A stretch of DNA of 64,000 nt. Origin: Calonectria ilicicola (Eukaryota > Ascomycota > Sordariomycetes > Hypocreales > Nectriaceae). A program made the translations under genes and the position numbers. Numbering within the stretch: position 1 is the first letter of the stretch; every line of letters starts with the position of its first letter. This document shows positions 33,023-43,500 of this stretch, piece by piece. The stretch lies in assembly GCA_020809705.1 (NCBI GenBank), contig CP085825.1, positions 930,001-994,000 on the forward strand, given 5' to 3'. The notes beneath the pieces were generated by a model. That model was not told where the DNA came from and ran no database searches. It saw only the letters and a list, made by a program, of their open reading frames with translations.

Positions 33023-35312
33023 ATGTCTTCAGAGGACAAGTACGAGACGCTGGAGAAGATTGGTACGTCTGCATTGAGCCTCCTTGCTGTGTCCCCCCCA
33101 GACCGCCATTGGCGAATGGGAATTGCACGCAACTTGACAGGACTTGAATGCTGACCAGTTCACGCCCACAGGTCATGGCTCCTTCGGTGTGATTCGCAAA
33201 GTTCGCCGCAAGGTTGACGGCTTCATCATGTGCCGCAAAGAAATTTCCTACCTTCGCATGTCCCAGAAGGAGCGCGAGCAGCTCCACGCCGAGTTCCAGA
33301 TTCTCTCTCACCTCCGCCACGACAACATCGTCGCCTACTACCACCGCGAACACCTCAAGGTCAGCCAGGACCTTCACCTGTACATGGAGTACTGTGGCAA
33401 TGGGGATTTGGGTCGCGTCATTAAGGATCTGTCGCTCAAGGGCCAACGCGCCCAGGAGACCTTTGTCTGGAGCATCTTCAGCCAGCTCATCATGGCACTC
33501 TACCGCTGTCATTATGGAATGGACCCCCCCGAGGTTGGGTCAAATGTGCTTGGAGTAGCCCAGGGAGCTGGAGGACCCAAGGTTCCTTCTGGAACCATGA
33601 CTATTTTGCACCGTGACCTGAAGCCGGAAAATGGTGAGAATAGATGAATCCCCACTTTGACTAATAACAACACCAACCACTAACACGGAATAGTCTTCCT
33701 GGGTGAAAACAACTCAGTCAAGCTGGGAGACTTTGGTCTCTCCAAGATGATCAAGTCGCAAGACTTTGCATCCACCTACGTCGGCACTCCGTTTTACATG
33801 TCGCCCGAAATCTGCGCTGCCGAGAAATACACGCTCAAGTCGGACATTTGGTCCCTCGGCTGCATCATCTATGAGCTCTGCGCCCGCGAGCCACCCTTTA
33901 ACGCCAAGACTCACTACCAACTCGTCCAGAAAATTAAGGAAGGCAAATTCCCCGCCTTGCCCGAAGTCTACTCGCCTGAGCTCGGCCAGGTTATCAAGGA
34001 CTGCCTTCGTGTCAACCCGGACCGACGACCCGATACCGCCCAATTACTCGGCTTGCCTATTGTGAAGCTGATGCGCAAGGAGAAGGAGGTTGTTGACCTC
34101 AGCAAGTCGCTCCGATCAAAGGAGGAGTCCCTCCGTAAGAAGGAGATTGAGTTTACTGAACGCATGGCAAACATGGAGCGAGAGCGAGAATTGATCCGTG
34201 ACGAGCTGGACTCTTCACTGAGACGAGAGTGGGAGGTCAAGGCCCGCCTTGAGATCGATCGCCTGGCCAACACAGAGCTTGAGCGTCTCCAGAAGCGCTT
34301 CGAAGAGGAGGTACAGGCCCGTGTCGCAGCTGAGCTTCAAAAGAAGCAGCCAATATCCTTCATTCCATCTCGACCCACCAGCCAGGATTCAGACGTGGCT
34401 GCCCCAACCAGGGCTGCGGAATACCCTCAATCTTCTGTTGGAACAAGTGGAGACGATTTCCCTTCGACGACAGATATTTCTGAGATCTCCGCCGACAGCC
34501 CTGACACTTCGCGCGAGGCTAAGAAGACGGCCCGTACGCCTTTTTCTCGAGCACAGACAATGTTTGTTGGCCACGCCGGGACACCCATGGATATCGAGAT
34601 GGCGTCTCCGAGCCCCATCGCCATCGCATCGTTGTCGTTGTCCCCCCGACGAAATGGCAACACCAAAGCGCCCACCCACAACCCAGGGAATATCTTTGCT
34701 GCCAATGCTAATGGTAACCCCAACGACCCTCGGTGGGACCAGGGTTCACTGAGCGACTCGGAGGACGAGGATATTGTTCCCTCGCCTACCCGAAACATCA
34801 AGTCTTCCAAGAACCCATTTACTTCAAAGTCGCGACCCGTTTTGTCGTCGCAAAAGTCGGCTCCCCTTAACCGACTCAAGCCCCAGTCATCCAACTCTAG
34901 CCTTGTGTCCAAATGCACCCTGGCCCCGGTTGAGCCCCGATCACCGACCCGCCGCCTCAGCAAGATCCCCTCCGCCACCAACATTCAGGGTGACGCTGCT
35001 GCCGCCGCCGCCGGCTTGACACGTACGTCGTCCCTCAAGAAGGTGACTGACAATGAGGCGCTCGGCAAACTCGCCGCTAAAAATAACATCAAGGGTCGCA
35101 CGCTGGTCGAGCTCCAACAGGCCCGTGCTGGTGGCCGGCCCCTCAGCGCTGTGGTGCTTGGTGAAAATGTCAGCCCCAAGCGGGCTTTCCGCGAGCGTCT
35201 CGGCCTCGAGCGCAAGTCCAGCGGCGACGAGCCCGTTGCCGTCTGGGATCCTGAGCGTGACGAGATGCCCAGTCCTTTCCTTGTTCGCGCGCGTCGCATC
35301 GCTCGGGTGTAG
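33023..35312 (+). CDS. nim-1: NIMA-family G2/M protein kinase
   Basis: Three exons: 33023-33062 (14-residue start), 33172-33633 and 33694-35312, giving 706 aa. Introns are 109 nt (GTACGT, GCTGACC, CCCACAG) and 60 nt (GTGAGA, CACTAACAC, GAATAG). The kinase domain starts Y-E-T-L-E-K-I-G-H-G-S-F-G; an unusual loop insertion rich in Gly/Pro precedes H-R-D-L-K-P-E-N (from about residue 160), then D-F-G-L-S-K (about 180) and an activation loop V-G-T-P-F-Y-M-S-P-E. A coiled coil follows (about 295-385), then a long Ser/Thr/Pro-rich basic tail with S-P/T-P sites. Architecture is that of Aspergillus NIMA and Neurospora NIM-1, a kinase required for mitotic entry. All catalytic residues are present. Confidence 0.94.
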
Positions 35313-36178
35313 TCTACCCCGTTGCTAGCCGCATGAAGTACATATAATTAATGAAGAGGAGTTGTGGTGATGTTGATGAGGAGAGATGGGGGTTATTCAC
35401 GCACTGAGCATGACCGCCACAAACTTCTATTTTACATTTCCTTTGTCTCACTCCGAATGGATGGTCCATGGGTGTTTTGTCTTTTAAAGTATTAACGTCG
35501 CATGAATCCCGCTGGTGGAGGTGGCGCTACTCCGTCAACTGTTTAGATGGAGAGCTGTTTGGAAATTGGCATGGAAACTTTTTGGCAGGAAAGGAAATCT
35601 TGAGGCGTTTTGGGCGTGTGAGGAAACAAAGCATATTAACGTCTTCTTATGCTTGTCGCGCTTGCTTGGTGCTTTCGCTCTCACCCCGCTTTCTGTGTTT
35701 TGGTCTTTATTTTATGGTATCGCGGTGTTGCTCTCTTCGATTTTTCCATTTTTTTGGCTTAGGAAATGACAACAATGACGGTCGATTGGTTTGGAAGACG
35801 GACGCGGCAGTTAGGAAGACGGGCGTTGTATTGCTGAGAAAGAGGTTTTGACATTTTGTACATGTTTAGATGCTGTAAAAAATTACGGTCAATGAAGTTG
35901 CGCGAGCTACCTTAAAGATGTGATGTTGGACAAAAGTAAAATATGAGAAGAATAATGATGCTGAGCAGCATTGAGGCCCCCAAGCGGTGCCTTGGCGATG
36001 GCTGTACTGCTCAGCGAATCAAGTTTGGGTCACTTATGCAAGCCTCATTATGGGATACACCGCACTGCATTTCTGCCTAGACAGTAATTCTTCAAAAAGT
36101 AAGCTTGATGCGGGTTTTTCTCATCACCTTGAATCTAGCAAGGAAACCCAACCACGACTAAAAGTTTAAGCTACCAAA
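35313..36178. other. Intergenic region between NIMA kinase and second HET gene
   Basis: About 870 bp. It includes the kinase 3' flank and the promoter of the HET gene at 36179. Short frames here have no recognisable features. Confidence 0.55.
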
Positions 36179-38659
36179 ATGCGTCTCATCAATGTTGATA
36201 CCCTCAAACTGGAGGAATTCTTCGAAAATGCCGTCCCGAAATATGCAATATTATCCCACACCTGGGGAAAAGAAGAAGTGTCACTGCAGCAATTTCAGCA
36301 GCCCGATCTCGTCATCCAAGAGAAGGCAGGCTACAAGAAGATTGACCAAGCATGCAAGATGGCTCTCAAACACGGGTTTCAATATGTTTGGATTGATACA
36401 TGTTGCATCGATAAAACTAGCAGTGCTGAACTTTCAGAAGCCATCAACTCGATGTTTCGATGGTATGAAAATGCAGCGGTTTGTATGGCATACCTGGTTG
36501 ATGTATCACCAGGCACCAGCCATCCAAGTGATGAGTTTAGAAACTCTCGTTGGTTCACTCGGGGGTGGACCTTACAGGAATTATTAGCCCCAAGATTTCT
36601 AAACTTTTTCGCCTCAGATTGGACTTTCATTGCAACTAGAAAGGAACTGGCAGCTGATATCAGTCCCATTACTGGAATTAATGAAATCTACCTCATAGGC
36701 CCTAGTCAGGGTGCTATGAGTGAATGGATAGCAATGGCAAGTATTGCAGAGAAAATGAGCTGGGCTTCTGGTCGACAGACAACGAGGGAGGAAGATATAG
36801 CCTACTCCCTACTCGGAATATTCGGCGTCAATATGCCCCTCATTTATGGTGAAGGAAACAGGGCGTATCAAAGGTTACAGGAAGAAATACTGAGAAATGT
36901 TTTTGACCCTACCCTGCTCGCCTGGAACGCAATTAATGAATCCGGTCGGAACCTGTCACCCGAAAAGCCAAACCCGACTCCTTCGTGGCTTTTGGGATTG
37001 AAGATGTTGGTGTTAATGGATAACCCATGGTTCAGCCTCAGGCAGCCTAAAGCTGAAGGTCCTCAAATGGGACACTTGTCAACGAGTCCTGATTGTTTCC
37101 GCGATTGCAAAGACATTGTATCCAGCAAGGCCTACATGGACTGGACATTAACAACCCAGGGATTGGAAATAAATCTTCCGTTGAGCCTGGGTCCTGATGA
37201 TCCATACGTCCTTATTCCATGTCATTTCCGGAACGACCCTTGGAATATGATAGCGCTGCCGCTCAAAAGGCATGGAAATAATGTCTATTCAAGAGCCTGC
37301 GCCCCATCCCGCATGGTCAGTCACAACAAATATTATCAGTGGCCACATAGACGCGTACTCCTAAGGATCCGAGATGAATCAAACATCATGATTGACCGAT
37401 TCCAACATAGTTTGTGGATACGGAACCTGCCTAGTACAGTTAAATTGCTGAGAATTTGTTCATCAGCAGGGCCGGAACCCGAAGCGAGACTGGTCCCGAT
37501 AGAAAATTGGGAATCTGGGGCGTCCTATCAAAAATATGCTGCTTTGCTGTTTGAGAAAAGAGAAACAGGAGAGAAGTTTGCCGTTGTCATTCAGGATAGG
37601 ACCTATATTACTAATTTGTGGGGGTCTATGCGCCACGGTAAGACTTTTGAATGTCGGTTTGTCATGTCAGTTTCATATGACGATTTGCTTTCATTGCTCC
37701 ATTCGGATTTTCGTACAAGATCCAGCCCAAAGTGGCTGAATTATCATGGGCATATTTTCCATGCTCACTTGACGCAAACTTGGATTATGGATCGCAAAAT
37801 CCTCCAGTTTGACCTCAAGGAGACCCCAAACCAAATGTCTTCTATTATGACTCTCCCCACAGGAGCCTTGGACTTTGTGTCAAACAATCTTATACTTTCT
37901 TGGCACATTTGCTTAATCGAGGAGATTTTTATTGCGTCCAGGGACTTCATAATTATGTTTTTTATGATGATTGTTATTGGAATAGTCCAGGTGTCACTGC
38001 CGAAATTAGGTGAACTACATATAACCTTGGTTAGGTGTTCTTTAAACACCATAATCAATCAATTCAGAGATTCCTTGGGCAGGGAAAACTTAGAACAGTT
38101 CTCCCTTTCCAATTTTGTGTTTGCTGTGGTCTCTGTGGCCCATGTCGTGCCTCTTGTCTCTTATTTTATCCCAAGGATATCAGCGACCCTAAGAGACCAC
38201 CATGGGATTATCTCACTGGTGCTTGGTACGTTTTTGGTTGCAGTTTCTCCCATCAGTTCGTCCAATATCCGCGCCTTCGGAGTTCCTGTTGGGTACTGGT
38301 CTCTGGCGCTTAGCCCTGTGGATCAAAATCTCTATTTTCGTATCCTCATTGTTTTCCTCATGAATTTACTTCCTTATCTTTCTGAGTATGAGGATATTCT
38401 TTTCTCCAACGAGGTGTCTTGCAGCGAGGTATCATTAGGCACACACATGTTTTTCTCAAGAATGGAAATGAAAGAATTTTTTAATTTGATCATGGATTGG
38501 GATCTCTTGAAATTTGTGTTCTACCTTGAGCTAATATTATTTTTTTTCTTTCTTAATGCCAAATCGTGGGCTCGACCAAAAGGGAGCTCCAGAGCCACAA
38601 CAGTGGCAGATACAACTAAGTTCGGTCATAATGATTCGCCCGACAGTCTGTTCAACTAA
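36179..38659 (+). CDS. HET-domain protein with C-terminal transmembrane region, 826 aa
   Basis: This is one continuous frame starting M-R-L-I-N-V-D-T, the usual opening of HET-E/HET-D-type HET domains. The signatures are Y-A-I-L-S-H-T-W-G (22-30), Y-V-W-I-D-T-C-C-I-D-K (about 70-80) and R-G-W-T-L-Q-E-L-L-A-P-R (about 129-140), followed by the E-D-I-A-Y-S-L-L-G-I-F-G-V-N-M-P-L-I-Y-G-E-G block. A middle region (about 230-560) has no named domain. Then come five or so hydrophobic segments at about 585-605, 645-665, 676-695, 719-736 and 777-797. HET-E/HET-D relatives normally carry NACHT-WD40 C-termini, so a membrane C-terminus is unusual. The HET part suggests a role in non-self recognition; location in a membrane is an inference from hydropathy. 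Confidence 0.9.
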   Translation: MRLINVDTLKLEEFFENAVPKYAILSHTWGKEEVSLQQFQQPDLVIQEKAGYKKIDQACKMALKHGFQYVWIDTCCIDKTSSAELSEAINSMFRWYENAAVCMAYLVDVSPGTSHPSDEFRNSRWFTRGWTLQELLAPRFLNFFASDWTFIATRKELAADISPITGINEIYLIGPSQGAMSEWIAMASIAEKMSWASGRQTTREEDIAYSLLGIFGVNMPLIYGEGNRAYQRLQEEILRNVFDPTLLAWNAINESGRNLSPEKPNPTPSWLLGLKMLVLMDNPWFSLRQPKAEGPQMGHLSTSPDCFRDCKDIVSSKAYMDWTLTTQGLEINLPLSLGPDDPYVLIPCHFRNDPWNMIALPLKRHGNNVYSRACAPSRMVSHNKYYQWPHRRVLLRIRDESNIMIDRFQHSLWIRNLPSTVKLLRICSSAGPEPEARLVPIENWESGASYQKYAALLFEKRETGEKFAVVIQDRTYITNLWGSMRHGKTFECRFVMSVSYDDLLSLLHSDFRTRSSPKWLNYHGHIFHAHLTQTWIMDRKILQFDLKETPNQMSSIMTLPTGALDFVSNNLILSWHICLIEEIFIASRDFIIMFFMMIVIGIVQVSLPKLGELHITLVRCSLNTIINQFRDSLGRENLEQFSLSNFVFAVVSVAHVVPLVSYFIPRISATLRDHHGIISLVLGTFLVAVSPISSSNIRAFGVPVGYWSLALSPVDQNLYFRILIVFLMNLLPYLSEYEDILFSNEVSCSEVSLGTHMFFSRMEMKEFFNLIMDWDLLKFVFYLELILFFFFLNAKSWARPKGSSRATTVADTTKFGHNDSPDSLFN

Positions 38660-41346
38660 TACAAACAGTACTATTGGTTAGAACTGAAATAAATTTATTG
38701 CGTATCTACTATTTTCTTCTTGGGTCGATTGCCTGTTGGATTCACCGACTGAACAAACCTATTGCCATTGCCATCCTAGTTGGTCAGTTTCGAAATGTAT
38801 CACTAAGAAAAAAAAAAGGTTCAACTACTAGCGGCGACGATTCCTCATGTAGCTAGCCAGGAGTGATGATGCAACCAGACGTAACTAGGCCCCTGGGGCC
38901 AAGAAAACCGTGCCTCGAGAGCTAAATGACACGCATGCATATCGCAAATGGACCGGTTTGACGCAAGGAGGGCGGTCGAGGCCTCCCCGTTCCCTCTTTA
39001 CCCTCCCTAGTCCGGTCCAGTTTCCCCTTTGGCTCTGTCATTGCAGCTGCGCGCTTCAACTCGGGGAAACCTTTTTTTCGTCCCAGTTGGGCAGCAGCAG
39101 TAGCAGCAGCAGCAGAACATAGTGTGGAGTCAGGTTTCGGCATTTGCGAGAGCGAGAGGCTCTTTTTTTTTCTTTTTCCTTCTTTGCAAAAAAAAAAAGG
39201 TAGATCATCGGTGCCGGACCCCCCCCCCTTCGGACGCAACCATCAGTCGGGCCACCACGCCGGCACCTGAGTGGTCGGCATAACAGCACACACACGCTTT
39301 CGTTCTTTGTCCCCGAAGCCCATATCCCAGGGCGACCATGCTGGCCTGACGGGGCCTACGAAATCGGATGACATTGCATCAGCCTACGTCAACCAGACTT
39401 TTGCTTCGGCAAGGGCATCGGGCTCTGGTCCGCGGCCCTTTGCTCTGTCGCCGCCTTGCGCGAGTGAGATGCCTATCCAGCGAAGACGAGAACACCCCTC
39501 CCCCCCTGGCAAGCCATGATTCCCCGATCGGGGAATTTGCAGTATCGTCCCCCTCCCCATAGCCCCCCCCCTCCCTTCCCCCTCCCCCGGGTTTCGCGGA
39601 GGGCGTGAATTCCCGTGCATATCAAGTGGCCAATAAGTGCGGCCCGGCACCGCGCTTTGGGCTGCGGCGGCTTACACCATCTCAGTTCAGAGGCCATCCA
39701 CGGGGAGTGTCGAGGCACTGACAGCAGCAGCAGCAGAAAAAAAAAACACTAAAAAGCAACGCAATCTCACTGGGCATCTAGAACCGAGGGAGGGGGGAGG
39801 AGGGGGCATCAACCCCAAGAATTGGATTTATCATCGCATCATCATCTCATCCAACGGGGGGGAGCCTCAAAATGCGGGCCCCTTTGCAACCCTCAAGCAG
39901 AAATGTCTGGGTCGTCCAATCTCATGACGCACGACGCACCATCAATCACATACATACATTACATGAAGCGAACCGACATACAACACACTTTGGACCGTTG
40001 GGCATCACTGCGTCTCACCCAGCTTCGTCTCCCCCAATCCCTCCCGCCCAATCCAAGAGCCCTACCTGTCTTTTTTTCTCCCCCGACCGACCATAGAAAT
40101 CGACGCCCAGACTAGAGCAAAACCAAAAAAGATCCCTCCCTCTCTCGGGGGGGAAAGCAATGCGAAGGGCCGCGGGCGGGCGCCGCCCCATTCGAGGTGC
40201 GCTCGCCACGCAGGCCGAGGGCTATGCGCGTGAAGCTGCACCCCAGCCAGTCGTTTGCAAGCAGGGCGAGCTTCTGGCTGCGTGACGAGAACGACGCGAT
40301 GCGTCCTGCAGCACCGAGTGAGCCCTGCTGCATCCATCTAAGCCAAGTTGAGCTTTTGGCATTGACATTGGCGCGGCAAACGGCGGGGGGGAAACCGACG
40401 AGGACACGCACGAAAAAGCCTGAGGTCAGATCATCATCCCGTTCTGTTTCGTTCCCTAGTTGTCTCTAGTTATCTCTGGGTTTCTAGTAGGCGGCTCTCA
40501 TTTTTTTTTATGTGTGTTAATTTTTTTTATTTTTCAAAATGTCGCGAAACTAGAGTTTAAGAATTGCCCATAATTTAACATGATAAGGGGGTATTTTTCA
40601 TAAATCCCATAAAAAAACATGCCACGCACGATTTAGACCCAACGGCTTTGTCCCGGACAAAAATTGCGGAGAGCCTGAGACGTGCATGAAAAAATAACAA
40701 CACGGCCTGAAAGCCTGAACCGGGCAGAGTCTTGTGCCCCTCCCTGCCCATCATCATAATAGCAACAAGTTACAAGGGACATTTCAACGCCGGATAACCA
40801 ACAGTCCGAAACATGACATAGAGAAAAAAAAAGGAAAAAAAAGCAAAGCAAGTAATGACCAAAAAAAACCAGTAGTCCAAAATAAAAACCAACAGACATT
40901 AAAATAGCCGTGAGGCCAATTCCATCTTGCTAGCCGCGAGGCCCATCAATCTTCATATTCCCACGATCCAAGCGCCACCCGTAGAATTCGTGTCGTACTG
41001 TCTCAAGTGGCGAGGAAGAGACCAAAACCCCCTTCAAGTCTTGAGTTTTGTGCGTGCATGTGAGTGTGTGTGTGCGTGTGTTGTGTTAGCGTGTGCATAG
41101 CGGTCCTGTGTAAACCCGCGCAGGAACATCGCATTCTCCTCCAATCTCTGTAGATTTTTGTTTTAATTCGTTGGCATTAGGAAAACTCCTTGTTATTTTG
41201 TAACCAATTCGTTCATATTTTTATATTTTTTGGGTCCCCCCGATCTTTTTTTTTCTTCGATCGAGCCCTGCTGCAAGGGGGGACAAAGACGATTGTAGCC
41301 GTCGGTGCTAGGGAAGGGGGTGGAGAGGGGGGGTTTGTTCATTGGC
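38660..41346. other. Low-complexity intergenic region
   Basis: About 2.7 kb without a supported gene. It contains GCA repeats (39091-39116 and 39723-39736), a C-run at about 39219-39228, C/T-rich blocks around 39490-39590, many A/T runs, and a GT-rich microsatellite at 41051-41098. Overlapping short frames on both strands are products of composition. Confidence 0.55.
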
Positions 41347-41886
41347 TCAACGCCGTGATCGATGGGAACTGCTGTGGCGATGGGAGTGCCCATGACTGCG
41401 ATGGGATGAGTGATGCGATGAAGAATGCCTGTGGCTTCGGCTTGACCCGCTGCTTTCGAGGTCGCGCTCAAGGGACTCAACCCTCGACCTGTAGCCTTTG
41501 ACAATTTCCTTAATGTGTGCAATGCGGTCAAAATCGACCTCGAGCTCGTCCAGTTGCTGGAGGATCTCAGTGTAGCGGGCAATCTCGGCATCCGCGCCGC
41601 CAATGATACCATCGGCTTCGTCGTACTGCAGCTGTGTGAACCGCTGGGCTTCGTAGCTCAGATGCTGGATCCTCTGCTCAATGCTGGCCATGAGATGGTC
41701 AAAATAGCGTCCCAGCGCAGTCAAAGAGGAACTGTCGAGGAGCAACAAGCCCTGGCTGCTCGCCCGGCTGGCATTGCGCGAGCTGCTAGACCCCCCACCT
41801 CCCAACGCCGCCTGGCCTTGACGGAGTAGCTGTACCTCCTCGGCGCTGAGCCCTAGCTGGGTGTCGGGAATAGCTTGGGTGGACAT
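41347..41886 (-). CDS. CNL1: BLOC-1 complex subunit CNL1-like coiled-coil protein
   Basis: The product is 179 aa, intronless, starting at the ATG at 41886. The core (about 55-145) is helical: F-D-H-L-M-A-S-I-E-Q-R-I, then Q-Y-D-E-A-D-G-I-I, a stretch ending Q-Q-L-D-E-L-E and I-A-H-I-K-E-I-V-K-G-Y-R-S-R. This order resembles yeast Cnl1 (YDR357C), where a helix with N-G-I-I is followed by a matching L-L-E-K-C-D-T-L-E segment and an I-x-x-I-T-D-T-F-K-E-R helix. BLOC-1 acts on endosomes in Rab5/Vps21 recycling. The last 32 residues are almost only Ser, His and Arg, an odd basic tail. The assignment rests on remembered pattern similarity and length. It is the only gene supported in the last 25 kb. 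Confidence 0.68.
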   Translation of the reverse strand: MSTQAIPDTQLGLSAEEVQLLRQGQAALGGGGSSSSRNASRASSQGLLLLDSSSLTALGRYFDHLMASIEQRIQHLSYEAQRFTQLQYDEADGIIGGADAEIARYTEILQQLDELEVDFDRIAHIKEIVKGYRSRVESLERDLESSGSSRSHRHSSSHHSSHRSHGHSHRHSSSHRSRR

Positions 41887-43500
41887 TGCGGGCTATCGCG
41901 CAAGGGGGGCGCTATGGCGCGGGGAGGCCAGAGGGGTCGCAAAGGTGGTGGCTGAGGACGAGGTCGGGAGGATCGCGAGGCGGCTCGGGGCGGCGCCGAT
42001 GGTGGTAGTTGTTAGCGACGGTGACCGGGTTCGGGTATGGAGGGAGGTCGCGGAGAAATTCGATGCGTGTAGAGGAGAGCAGCGGCTGTTGGGGACATGA
42101 GCCGTTGCAGAGGGTGCGCGACGAGTGCGTGTGTGATTGTGATTGTGGCCGAAGGTTGTGAATCGGCCACAACAGAGGCGACAATGGCGGTAATGAGGAT
42201 GCCAATGAGACCAGCGAAAATTCGAAACAAGATGTCGACAATGTTGGGTACGGCGGCAGCAACAACAACGACGGCAAGGGCCCTGGGATTGGCGAATGCT
42301 GTGCTGCGCAGAGCATCATGATATCGGGATGGTGGCAACCATAGGCATTGTCGATGTGGGGGGGACGAGTCAACTGCTGGCTGGGAGTGGTGGACTTATT
42401 GACCCAAACAAAAAATGGCACCGCGACGGAGAAAAATAAATAAAAGAAGAAGAAGAAGGGAGGAAAACGAAAGAGGAGGGGTAATTTGATTATCTAGCTA
42501 CCCAGTATACTGGAGCAATAGCAGAGGGAAGCTAGACAAGCGAGGAGGAGGAGGAGGGGAGGAGGAGAGGGTGGATGGAGAGGTCGGTGGTAGGTGGTGG
42601 TGGTGCAGGAGGTAGAAGAGGACGTAATAGCAAGAGGAGAGAGGAAAGAAGAGGGGCCAAGAGGATGAGTAGCTTTGCTTCTGGGGAAGAGATGGGTGGC
42701 CGTTGATTGGGGAATGGGACGGAGCGACGGAGAGACGGGAGAGGGGGTCGGTACTCGATATTAAGACGAGGTAGTAAGAGACGAGACAAAGACGCCGGCA
42801 CAGACTGCGAGTGCAAGTATACCGACCGAGGGGCGCGCGGCGGTGCAGATTTCGGTGAGAAAGGCCAGGATGATGGGCTGGCTTGGGTTTTGGGGCTTGA
42901 CTGGGTCGCCAGGGTAGGTCGTTTTTGGCGCTGGGAACCTGGACCGACTGGGGTGGAAGGGGTTGTGCGAGAGTGAGTGTGTGTGTGTGCGACTTTAAGT
43001 CAAGGCCCGGACTGGCCTGGGGAATGGGGGACCGGGGTGGACTCGAGTGTGTGTGTGGGAGTGTGTGGGATTGGCGATTGAACGATTAGAGTGATTGGGG
43101 ATGGCGTCCCTTTTGGCCTGGGGCCGGCTCTGGGAGCGCGTGGGACGGGAAAACGTGGGACAGTGTATCTCTGCAGGGCCGCCGGGACGGTGAAAGGCGG
43201 ACGGCTTTTGCGATACTCGCCCGTCGTGATTGGAGCCGGCGAGAAGTCACTTGGACACGGACTCTGGGGAGGCTTGACGGACGTGGGCGAGGGTGTGGTT
43301 TTGCGTGGGGAGGAGAGAGGAGAGATAGATGGCGGCGTACGCCTCGGAGTAATGCACAAGCAGGGGTGTCGTTGCTTTTCTTTTTTTTTTTTCCTCTCTC
43401 TTTTACTCTTTGTTGATAGATGCCGGACTCGATGAGCTGCAAGTACCAACAGCTAGCTAGCAGTTCCCTAGCTAGGTGGTGGGTAGTGGCCGGAGTGGTA
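41887..43500. other. Upstream region of the CNL1-like gene with a hydrophobic open frame
   Basis: About 1.6 kb. On the minus strand 42338-42012 is open and rich in pyrimidine third bases; it would encode a hydrophobic stretch of about 39 residues (A-L-A-V-V-V-V-A-A-A to I-T-A-I-V-A-S-V-V-A), but has no in-frame ATG in front. Pure composition, leader or missing exon are all possible. The rest holds AG- and GT-rich simple sequence. Confidence 0.4.
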
